Source: Candidatus Bathyarchaeota archaeon
GTDB lineage: Archaea; Thermoproteota; Bathyarchaeia; EX4484-135; B24-G1
DNA length: 5,089 nt
Reading direction: 5' to 3'
NCBI GenBank assembly: GCA_003662535.1
Contig: QMYG01000059.1
Location: 1-5,089, forward strand
The translations under genes were made by a program, and so were the position numbers. Under the pieces are notes generated by a model that was not told where the DNA came from, made no database searches, and saw only the letters and a list, made by a program, of their open reading frames with translations. This document shows, piece by piece, positions 1-4,631 of the stretch; position 1 is the stretch's first letter, and every line of letters starts with the position of its first letter.

Positions 1-1
1 A

Positions 2-745
2 GATAGGAGGCTGACCGGCCGAGAGAACCTGTGGCTTCACGGCAGAATCTACGGCATCCCCTCTGGAAAGCTGAAAAACCGCATAGAGGAGATGCTGGAG
101 TTTGTCGAGCTTACCGATTGGGCTGACACTCTCGTTAAGTATTACAGCGGGGGGATGATGCGTAGGCTCGAGATTGCCAGAGCCTTCCTCTACAGTCCAG
201 AAATACTCTTCCTAGACGAGCCAACCCTAGGGCTTGACCCACAGACGAGGTTCCACCTCTGGAGCTACATAAGGAAGCTCAGGGACGAGGAGGGCATCAC
301 AATCTTCCTGACGACGCACTACATGGAGGAGGCTGAACGCCTCTGCGACAGGATAGCCATCATAGACTACGGCAGGATAATCGCCTCGGGAAACACTCAG
401 GAGCTTAAGCGCCTGGTTGGAGGCGACATAGTCTACGTAAAGACGAGGGGCGACGGCGAGGCCCTCGCAGAGCTTCTCAGGCGTGAAGCCCTAGCGGATA
501 GCGTCCACGTCTACCACGACGGAACCATAGCAGTAGCCACGAAGAGGGCGCCTGAGGCAATTCCACGCATATTTAGGAAGGCCCGTGAGCTGGGAATAGA
601 CATCGACGAAATCACATATCACAGCCCAACGCTAGAGGATGTCTTCCTCAGGCTTACTGGCAGGAGGCTGAGGGACGAGAAGGCCAGCTTCTTCGACCAT
701 GTGCGCATGACGATGAGGCCTAGAGGGGGTGCACCACACAGATGA
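2..745 (+). CDS. ABC-2 type transporter ATP-binding protein (DrrA/CcmA-like), 5' partial
   Basis: This is the nucleotide-binding subunit of an ABC-2 exporter; it hydrolyses ATP on the cytoplasmic side to drive the permease encoded next. The frame is open from base 2, so the gene begins before the window. Its first visible residues (DRRLTGRENLWLHGRIYGIP) match the Q-loop-side region of DrrA-type ATPases. The Walker A motif must lie upstream and cannot be checked. Visible motifs in order are the signature YYSGGM (about bases 140-157, Tyr in place of the usual Leu), Walker B ILFLDEP (203-223), the D-loop LGLD, and the switch His in TTHYMEEA (about 311-334). The tail PTLEDVFLRLTGRRLR is the C-terminal extension typical of this subfamily. 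The first ATG in the window (base 92) lies inside the conserved fold and is not the start. The stop overlaps the permease ATG as ATGA, so the two are translationally coupled. Substrate is unknown: drug, lipid and polysaccharide exporters share this fold. Confidence 0.95.
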   Translation, partial: DRRLTGRENLWLHGRIYGIPSGKLKNRIEEMLEFVELTDWADTLVKYYSGGMMRRLEIARAFLYSPEILFLDEPTLGLDPQTRFHLWSYIRKLRDEEGITIFLTTHYMEEAERLCDRIAIIDYGRIIASGNTQELKRLVGGDIVYVKTRGDGEALAELLRREALADSVHVYHDGTIAVATKRAPEAIPRIFRKARELGIDIDEITYHSPTLEDVFLRLTGRRLRDEKASFFDHVRMTMRPRGGAPHR

Positions 746-1533
746 GCGCAAGCACGGAGGCTGGTCAGGCTCTCATAGCTGTCTACGTCATGTGGGTGAG
801 GCAGCTGAAGCTCTTCTTCAGGGCGAAGTCTAGGGTTGTCGGCTCAATCGTTCAGCCCCTGCTCTGGCTTTCTCTGTTCGGCCTGGGCTGGGCCTCTGCG
901 GCGAGGGGGCCGCAGCCCGCCATAACAGCAGGCGTGGACTACCCGTCTTTCTTGGCGCCGGGAGCAGCCCTCATGGGCGTCTTCTTCGCATCCTTCATGG
1001 CGGGAATAGCCGTGATATGGGACAGGGAGTTCGGCTTCCTGAAGGAGGTGCTCGTGGCACCTGTGCCGAGGGAGGCCACGATTCTCGGCAGGGCCCTGGG
1101 GGATTCGACTATAGCGATACTGCAGGGCACAATAATTCTCGTCGTCGCCATGCCAATTGCCCCAAAAATGAGGGTTTATGGGCTTCCAGCCATGATGCTG
1201 GTCATGTTTCTCGTGGCTTTGAGCTTCACAAGCCTTGGGATAGCGATAGGCTCGAGAATGACGAGCATGGAGGGCTTCCAGCTCATAAACACTTTCATAT
1301 CCATGCCTGCGATACTGCTAAGCGGGGTCTTCTTCCCGGTAAGCTCCATGCCCAAGTGGATGAAGCCCCTAGCCATGCTAGACCCACTGACCTACGGCGT
1401 GGACGCCGGAAGACAAGCTCTCGTAGGAATAGGCAGTCTACCACTATGGCTAGACCTCACAACGCTCGCACTAACATCGCTAGCCTTCGTCCTACTAGCA
1501 GTCTACATGTTCAGGAGAGCCACCATAGACTAA
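742..1533 (+). CDS. ABC-2 type transporter permease (DrrB/YadH-like)
   Basis: This is the membrane subunit pairing with the upstream ATPase. The 263 residues are the usual length for an ABC-2 permease. Hydrophobic segments fall at about residues 33-52, 67-92, 113-137, 146-168, 181-201 and 236-257, giving six membrane helices. The polar stretch after the second helix (WDREFGFLKEVLVAPVPRE, about 93-111) is the conserved cytoplasmic coupling region of ABC-2 permeases. LLSGVFFPVSSMP (about 192-204) followed by DPLTYGVDAGR (about 214-224) is also typical of the family. The basic N-terminus (VRQLKLFFRAKSR) before helix 1 suits a cytoplasmic start. The ATG overlaps the ATPase stop by four bases; a purine-rich AGGGGGTG at 723-730 lies upstream, a little far for a normal ribosome site, so coupling probably matters. 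Substrate cannot be deduced. Confidence 0.95.
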   Translation: MSASTEAGQALIAVYVMWVRQLKLFFRAKSRVVGSIVQPLLWLSLFGLGWASAARGPQPAITAGVDYPSFLAPGAALMGVFFASFMAGIAVIWDREFGFLKEVLVAPVPREATILGRALGDSTIAILQGTIILVVAMPIAPKMRVYGLPAMMLVMFLVALSFTSLGIAIGSRMTSMEGFQLINTFISMPAILLSGVFFPVSSMPKWMKPLAMLDPLTYGVDAGRQALVGIGSLPLWLDLTTLALTSLAFVLLAVYMFRRATID

Positions 1534-1547
1534 GCAGCATACAAAGC

Positions 1548-2969
1548 TCAGCTGAAGGTGGACAGGAAGCCGGAGATGCAGTCTAAGGCTGAGCGTAGTA
1601 GCAGGTGCTTCACCCTAATGGGCGTTTTTAGGCTTTCTAAGCGCTTTATGCGGAAGTAGAGCGGCGGGTGCGGGTCCCAAGTGAGCCATGATTGGATTCT
1701 GTAGGAGGGGATTTTTTCGTATTGGAGTTTTCTGAAGCCTATTTTGCGTAGGGCTTCTGCTAGGACTTGGGGTTCTCCTATCACTTTTGCAGCTTCTAGG
1801 TCTGCCTTCGCCTCGAAGAACTTGGCTATGAAGTAGACGGCGCTGAAGGCTAGGAAGTAGTAGATGAAGGGCAGGTAGACGGCTAGGGGCCAGAGCACGT
1901 AGATTCTCAGGAGGTATTCCGCCGCCGTGAGTGCGAACATCGCTAGGGGGTCTCTCCCCTTCAGGTGGCTGAACTCGTGTCCTAGAACGCCTAGGATTTC
2001 GTCTTCCTCGAGCTGAACCAGAAGCCCCGTAGTTATGAGTATTGTCCCCCTGCTCGGGCTTGGGCCTGCGGCTGCTGCGTTTGGAAGCATGATGTTCGAA
2101 ATCGTTATCTTAGGCACTGGTAGGCCGAACCTGCTAGCAGCCTCCTTCACCAAGCTGTAGACGTCTACCTTCTTTGCGACCATCAGCTCTGGTATGCAGG
2201 CGATTCCATACTTCTGGAAGACCTCCTGAGCCACCTTACAGTCTATTTCCCTGCCCCTCCCGAGGGTTAGCTGATAAATCTCATCCTTAATCCTAGCCAG
2301 AATCTTAGGCCCATAACTCATAGCCACACGCCGATACTCAGGGTAGGGGAGGTGATACTGAAGCAGGTAGACGTTCGGGTTTTCCTCAGTTATTCGCCAC
2401 CTACCCATCCTGAGGACTATCTTGTCAGAGTAGAGAACCATCAGGAGCTGTATCGCCATGAGCATTATCGGCGTTAGGGGGCCGAGAATCCAGAACATGA
2501 ACAAGCTAAGGGACATGAAGATGATGAAGAGCAGGAGCATGCTCTCGGAGAAGAGGCTGTCTAGGATGCGCTGCCTAGCCCTCGGATGCTCCTCCGGGTG
2601 GTGGACGCCCTCCTCAGTCCAAGCGAAGTAGAGCGTCGTTCTCCTCACTCTTTCCTCGAAAATCTGGATGCTCGTGATTATGAGGTCTTTAAGTTCGTCG
2701 AGAACTGTGCTCGGGGTTCCCGGCGTCGGCGTCATCTCCACAAGTATGGGGGTTGAGCCTATCACCTTCACGTGGACGAACCACGTTCCTGCTGGGCCTA
2801 GGAGCGTGAAGGTTAGGATTGGAACCTTCTCGTGGGTTAGCATGCCAATATTTGTGAAGTTTGCTGGCCTCGGCAGTAGCTGGTAGTAAATCATGTATCT
2901 GAACATATCATCTATGAGGGCTGGTGCGACCTCAGTGTCTATTGTGAAGCTGTAGACCCGCTCTGCCAT
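1548..2969 (-). CDS. M48 (HtpX-like) membrane zinc metalloprotease with long N-terminal extension
   Basis: Predicted integral-membrane zinc endopeptidase of family M48, whose HtpX and Ste24 members cleave misfolded or lipid-modified membrane proteins. The zinc site is complete: HEFSH at residues 331-335 (His331, catalytic Glu332, His335) and Glu386 with Asp390 in FFEAKAD. NAAAAGP (297-303) before the active site and HPPLYFRIKRL (434-444) after it are further M48 signatures. Hydrophobic segments at about 143-161 and 163-180, then two more between HEFSH and Glu386 (about 342-383), reproduce the four-helix HtpX topology. At 473 residues it is much longer than a typical HtpX of about 290. The excess is a soluble alpha/beta-looking N-terminal region (1-135, ending in a His-rich linker HHPEEHPRAR) and about 100 residues between helix 2 and the catalytic core. 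I do not recognise these parts. The ATG has GAAGGTAGG three bases upstream and its own TATA box, so it is probably transcribed separately from the genes upstream. Its 3' end faces the permease across 14 bases. Confidence 0.93.
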   Translation of the reverse strand: MAERVYSFTIDTEVAPALIDDMFRYMIYYQLLPRPANFTNIGMLTHEKVPILTFTLLGPAGTWFVHVKVIGSTPILVEMTPTPGTPSTVLDELKDLIITSIQIFEERVRRTTLYFAWTEEGVHHPEEHPRARQRILDSLFSESMLLLFIIFMSLSLFMFWILGPLTPIMLMAIQLLMVLYSDKIVLRMGRWRITEENPNVYLLQYHLPYPEYRRVAMSYGPKILARIKDEIYQLTLGRGREIDCKVAQEVFQKYGIACIPELMVAKKVDVYSLVKEAASRFGLPVPKITISNIMLPNAAAAGPSPSRGTILITTGLLVQLEEDEILGVLGHEFSHLKGRDPLAMFALTAAEYLLRIYVLWPLAVYLPFIYYFLAFSAVYFIAKFFEAKADLEAAKVIGEPQVLAEALRKIGFRKLQYEKIPSYRIQSWLTWDPHPPLYFRIKRLESLKTPIRVKHLLLRSALDCISGFLSTFS

Positions 2970-3003
2970 AAGCCTACCTTCAAGAACGAATTGTTTTCCG
3001 CTG

Positions 3004-3016
3004 GTTATTTAAATCC
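3004..3016 (-). promoter_or_regulatory. TATA box and BRE of the M48 protease gene
   Basis: On the minus strand the sequence reads CTAAGGATTTAAATAACC. TTTAAATA (3006-3013) is a perfect archaeal box A, preceded by a purine-rich AAGGA that fits a BRE. Its centre lies about 40 bases before the ATG at 2969, which would put the transcript start near 2984 and give a short leader of about 15 bases carrying the GAAGGTAGG ribosome site. The box overlaps the TAA stop (3009-3011) of the radical SAM gene, so the promoter is partly inside the preceding gene. Confidence 0.7.
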
Positions 3017-3791
3017 TTAGATGGGCGTGTGGAATGACGCTTCTAGCCTCTTGGAGGAAGGCATTAAGCTCCTCTACGGTGAAGGGCTTTAGGTCTGAAA
3101 ACTTCGGGTCTATCGTCTCCCCAGGCCTAAAGCTTTGGAGGACGTAGCTCATGCACTCCCTCAGCTCTTGGCATATCCGCTTAACGTCTCCCCGAGAATG
3201 TATAGTCGGGACGAGGGTTGTCCTGAACTCGTGTGGTATGCCCGTCTCCATGATGAGGCCTATCGATTGCCTGACCAGTGGGAGGAATCTTTCCGCATCT
3301 GCGTTCGTGGCCCTCGAATAATGCTGAATATCTAGGGGCGCCTTCACGTCCATGGCGATGTAGTCCACGAGGCCCTCCCCTATGAGCTTTTCCAGCATCT
3401 TGGGGTTGGTTCCGTTTGTGTCCAGCTTGACTGGGAAGCCCATTTCTTTGAGCCAGGCGCAAAGCTCCGGTAGGTCTCTGTGTATTGTTGGTTCGCCTCC
3501 AGTTATGACCACGCCGCTGATTCCTAGTCGCCCCTCCTTCATGGATGGTGCGGGGATGTTCGGCAGTATGTCTTGGTAGACTTGGGTGTAGACCTGCATG
3601 GGTGCTATTATGGCTGACCTGAGAGAGGCCTCCAGCTCCTCCATGGGGATTGTCCTCAGCTTCTCTGGGTGTAGGACTAAGTCTACGTTCTGGCAGAAGG
3701 GGCACCTGAAGTTGCATCCGGGAAGAAAGAGGACGGCTGCTGCTCTGTCCCAGTCTACGTGGCTAAGCTCTATGAAGCCCTTAATCATCAT
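3009..3791 (-). CDS. nrdG: Radical SAM activating protein, anaerobic ribonucleotide reductase activase (NrdG) type
   Basis: Radical SAM enzyme resembling the NrdG-type activases that use a 4Fe-4S cluster and S-adenosylmethionine to make the glycyl radical of class III ribonucleotide reductase. Numbered from the ATG at 3791 (260 residues), the cluster motif CNFRCPFC gives Cys26, Cys30 and Cys33. TGGEPT (97-102) is the SAM-binding GGE motif, and LDTNGT (123-128), MDVKAP (147-152) and FRTTLVPTIHS are later conserved strands. The tail VLQSFRPGETIDPKF is characteristic of this activase subfamily. An upstream TTG at 3803 would add MSTE, but the GGAGG at 3805-3809 is one base from it, too close. ATG 3791 or ATG 3788 better fits the family N-terminus (MIKGFIELS) and overlaps the glutaredoxin stop, implying coupled translation. 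The stretch between the cysteine motif and GGE is about 25 residues longer than I expect. No nrdD is in the window, so the target enzyme is unproven and another glycyl-radical or radical SAM role is possible. Confidence 0.88.
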   Translation of the reverse strand: MMIKGFIELSHVDWDRAAAVLFLPGCNFRCPFCQNVDLVLHPEKLRTIPMEELEASLRSAIIAPMQVYTQVYQDILPNIPAPSMKEGRLGISGVVITGGEPTIHRDLPELCAWLKEMGFPVKLDTNGTNPKMLEKLIGEGLVDYIAMDVKAPLDIQHYSRATNADAERFLPLVRQSIGLIMETGIPHEFRTTLVPTIHSRGDVKRICQELRECMSYVLQSFRPGETIDPKFSDLKPFTVEELNAFLQEARSVIPHAHLRI

Positions 3792-4050
3792 TTCGGTGCT
3801 CAAGCCTCCGCAGAACCTCTCTCATCAGCTCCTCCTTCGGGAGAACCCTGCCACGAACGAGAACCTCATCCTCTAGGGCGATGCTGGGTGTGCTGGCTAT
3901 CTGCAGCATCAGCCCCTCGATTTGGCCGTCGGGCTTCCCGATGTCTACCTCTACGTAGGACAGGCCCAGCTCCTCAGCAACCTCCTTAGCGATTCTCTTC
4001 GCCTCTGGGCAGTTTGGGCATCCATCCATCACGAAGACCTTAAGCTTCAC
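3781..4050 (-). CDS. Small glutaredoxin/thioredoxin-like redox protein (CPNC)
   Basis: An 89-residue thioredoxin-fold protein, the size of archaeal minimal glutaredoxins. The N-terminal strand KLKVFVMDG leads into the redox motif CPNC (Cys11, Cys14) followed by Pro and a basic helix. The second strand is SYVEVDIG (31-38), and IASTPSIAL (51-59) contains the Thr54-Pro55 cis-proline that packs against the active-site disulfide. VLVRGRVLPKEEL supplies the last strand and start of the final helix. It should be a cytoplasmic dithiol/disulfide oxidoreductase. The start is GTG, decided by a strong GGAGGAGG five bases upstream. Its last codons (GAATGATGATTAA region) overlap the start of the radical SAM gene by 8-11 bases, so the two are co-translated. 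A plausible job is supplying reducing equivalents to the radical SAM target or to ribonucleotide reductase; this rests on context only. A weak TATA-like TAATTAAG lies at about 4102-4109 inside the upstream small reading frame. Confidence 0.9.
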   Translation of the reverse strand: MKLKVFVMDGCPNCPEAKRIAKEVAEELGLSYVEVDIGKPDGQIEGLMLQIASTPSIALEDEVLVRGRVLPKEELMREVLRRLEHRNDD

Positions 4051-4055
4051 GGGTT

Positions 4056-4063
4056 CCTCCTCC
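4056..4063 (-). promoter_or_regulatory. Ribosome binding site that decides the GTG start of the glutaredoxin-like gene
   Basis: The minus strand reads GGAGGAGG followed by AACCC and then GTG at 4050. The five-base spacing and match to the archaeal 16S rRNA tail support GTG as the true start, in agreement with the thioredoxin fold beginning at KLKVFVMDGC. Confidence 0.75.
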
Positions 4064-4068
4064 CCGCT

Positions 4069-4078
4069 CTAAGCTTAG
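4069..4078. repeat. Perfect 10-base palindrome CTAAGCTTAG
   Basis: CTAAGCTTAG reads the same on both strands and lies just upstream of the glutaredoxin ribosome site. Its eight-base core TAAGCTTA recurs at 4231-4238 in the same 270-base stretch between the glutaredoxin gene and the rightward gene. It could be a protein-binding site, but a six-base core of this kind is also expected by chance, so the call is weak. Confidence 0.3.
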
Positions 4079-4089
4079 TGGTAGGGAGT

Positions 4090-4257
4090 CTAGGGCTTCC
4101 CCTTAATTACCATTCTTTCTCTAAGTATGTCCAGCTTAGGGAGAGTGGTGGGCGAATTTGCGTCAGCCATTATCACGCCCAAGCCGTAGCCCCTATGCGT
4201 AATGCTGAGAATCGCCTCGATTTTCCTGCATAAGCTTAAATACGTGTAGGCGTGCAT
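4090..4257 (-). CDS. Possible small protein gene upstream of the glutaredoxin-like gene, 55 residues, unrecognised
   Basis: An open frame of 55 codons (ATG 4257; GTG 4260 is also possible, directly after an in-frame TAG) ends at TAG 4092-4090, 39 bases before the glutaredoxin GTG and on the same strand. From residue 12 the product looks like real protein: KIEAILSITHRGYGLGVI, then MADANSPTTLPKLDILRERM, then VIKGKP. In these last 45 codons I count G or C at 28 third, 21 first and 19 second positions, a coding-like order. I do not recognise the family. There is no good ribosome site before ATG 4257. The CACTATAAG element about 25 bases upstream would instead give a leaderless transcript starting at GTG/ATG. 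Residues 1-11 (MHAYTYLSLCR) look less protein-like, so the true start may be internal (GTG or ATG in GVIM, residues 28-30), the frame may be a remnant, or one base may be wrong near the AAAA at 4221-4224. If real it would be first in an operon with the glutaredoxin and radical SAM genes. Confidence 0.42.
   Translation of the reverse strand: MHAYTYLSLCRKIEAILSITHRGYGLGVIMADANSPTTLPKLDILRERMVIKGKP
4235..4242 (+). promoter_or_regulatory. Candidate TATA box for the 102-residue gene
   Basis: CTTAAATA differs from box A TTTAAATA at one base and lies about 85 bases upstream of the TTG start at 4323. It would place a transcript start near 4264 and leave a leader of about 59 bases. The same bases read TATTTAAG on the other strand, so direction is not certain. 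It sits inside the possible small reading frame on the minus strand. Confidence 0.35.
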
Positions 4258-4292
4258 CACCTACGGAGGATTAAAAAGGCTTATAGTGATGC
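4254..4292. promoter_or_regulatory. Inverted repeat GCATCAC...GTGATGC, possible operator of a divergent promoter
   Basis: GCATCAC (4254-4260) and GTGATGC (4286-4292) are perfect 7-base inverted copies. Their centres are 32 bases apart, close to three turns of the helix, and they flank 25 bases of mostly AT-rich sequence. The arms fall between the leftward reading frame and the rightward gene, where a regulator could control both. On the minus strand the left arm contains the GTG/ATG start of the possible small gene. A stem-loop with a 25-base loop is an alternative but would be weak. Confidence 0.4.
4270..4288. promoter_or_regulatory. AT-rich promoter-like element, possibly used in both directions
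   Basis: The stretch ATTAAAAAGGCTTATAGTG is the most AT-rich part of the divergent region. Rightward, CTTATAG centred near 4283 with the purine-rich AAAAAGG before it as BRE would start a transcript near 4309, just ahead of the GGAGGTG ribosome site. Leftward, CACTATAAG centred near 4284 would start a transcript near 4258, at the GTG/ATG of the small reading frame. The matches to box A are imperfect, so this is a candidate only. Confidence 0.4.
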
Positions 4293-4310
4293 GGGTTTCT
4301 CCAGATAAAG

Positions 4311-4317
4311 GGAGGTG
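4311..4317 (+). promoter_or_regulatory. Ribosome binding site that decides the TTG start at 4323
   Basis: GGAGGTG is a near-complete match to the archaeal anti-Shine-Dalgarno sequence, and it is followed by five bases (GAGTC) and then TTG. No ATG or GTG occurs early in that frame, so this site is the reason to accept TTG as the start. Confidence 0.75.
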
Positions 4318-4322
4318 GAGTC

Positions 4323-4631
4323 TTGCCGAAAGGCGAGGAGTCTGAAGAGCTTATAAGCGCAGAAGAGCTCAGAAGGAGGCTGGCCAGCCTCGGAATAAAC
4401 GTGGAATTCAGCGACGAACACCTAACAAAAACTCATAGGGACGTGAAGGCTGTTCTGGAGGCACTGCTGGAGAAGGCTGAGGAGGCAGCCTCTTCTACAA
4501 GCCTAGGCTTCACGAGCAGGGAAATAGAATACTTAATCTTCTACCTGAGCAGATGGTCGGAGGAGGCGATGGCCTCTAAGCTCATAGAAAAATTGGTTGG
4601 AGTTCTCCAGCAGAGGAGAGCCTCCTCCTAG
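4323..4631 (+). CDS. Hypothetical small helical protein, 102 residues
   Basis: I do not recognise this family. The product is charged, rich in Glu, Lys and Arg, and predicted mostly helical. One helix runs over about residues 11-24 (SAEELRRRLASLG), followed by a short strand-like INVEF (25-29). A second helix spans about 39-57 (RDVKAVLEALLEKAEEAA) and a long amphipathic helix about 65-99 (SREIEYLIFYLSRWSEEA onwards). There are no cysteines, no signal peptide and no membrane segment, so it should be a soluble cytoplasmic protein. The aromatic, leucine-rich face of the third helix suggests self-assembly or partner binding. The start is TTG, fixed by a strong GGAGGTG five bases upstream. It is transcribed alone, divergent from the glutaredoxin block, and its TAG shares the CTAG of the convergent CoA-transferase gene. 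Codon use resembles its neighbours and the ribosome site is strong, so I think it is a real gene. Confidence 0.75.
   Translation: MPKGEESEELISAEELRRRLASLGINVEFSDEHLTKTHRDVKAVLEALLEKAEEAASSTSLGFTSREIEYLIFYLSRWSEEAMASKLIEKLVGVLQQRRASS

Noticed and set aside
1017..1586. A 189-codon plus-strand frame overlapping the permease gene.
   Set aside because: It lies out of frame inside a clear ABC-2 permease. Its product is rich in Arg, His and Ser with no fold-like pattern, as expected of a shadow frame.
1534..1630. A terminator for the exporter operon, from the TTTTT run at 1624-1628.
   Set aside because: The run is short, about 90 bases past the permease stop, and inside the convergent protease gene; no convincing hairpin or longer T-tract is present.
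3181..3717. A 178-codon minus-strand frame inside the radical SAM gene.
   Set aside because: It is a shifted reading of a gene whose CxxxCxxC and GGE motifs are in the other frame. The product is low in hydrophobic residues and resembles no protein.
3922..4233. A 103-codon plus-strand frame across the glutaredoxin gene and the intergenic stretch.
   Set aside because: Half of it is antisense to the glutaredoxin gene, it has no ribosome site, and the minus-strand frame at 4090-4257 is more protein-like over the same bases.
4289..4345. A possible 18-codon leader peptide (MRVSPDKGRWSLAERRGV) from ATG 4289 overlapping the TTG start.
   Set aside because: The only GGAGG upstream (4265-4269) is 19 bases away, too far, and the frame has no attenuator-like codon run.
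4286..4345. A C/D box-like RNA, from GTGATGC resembling a C box.
   Set aside because: The C box has a mismatch, and no paired D', C' and D boxes occur at the right spacing before the coding region.
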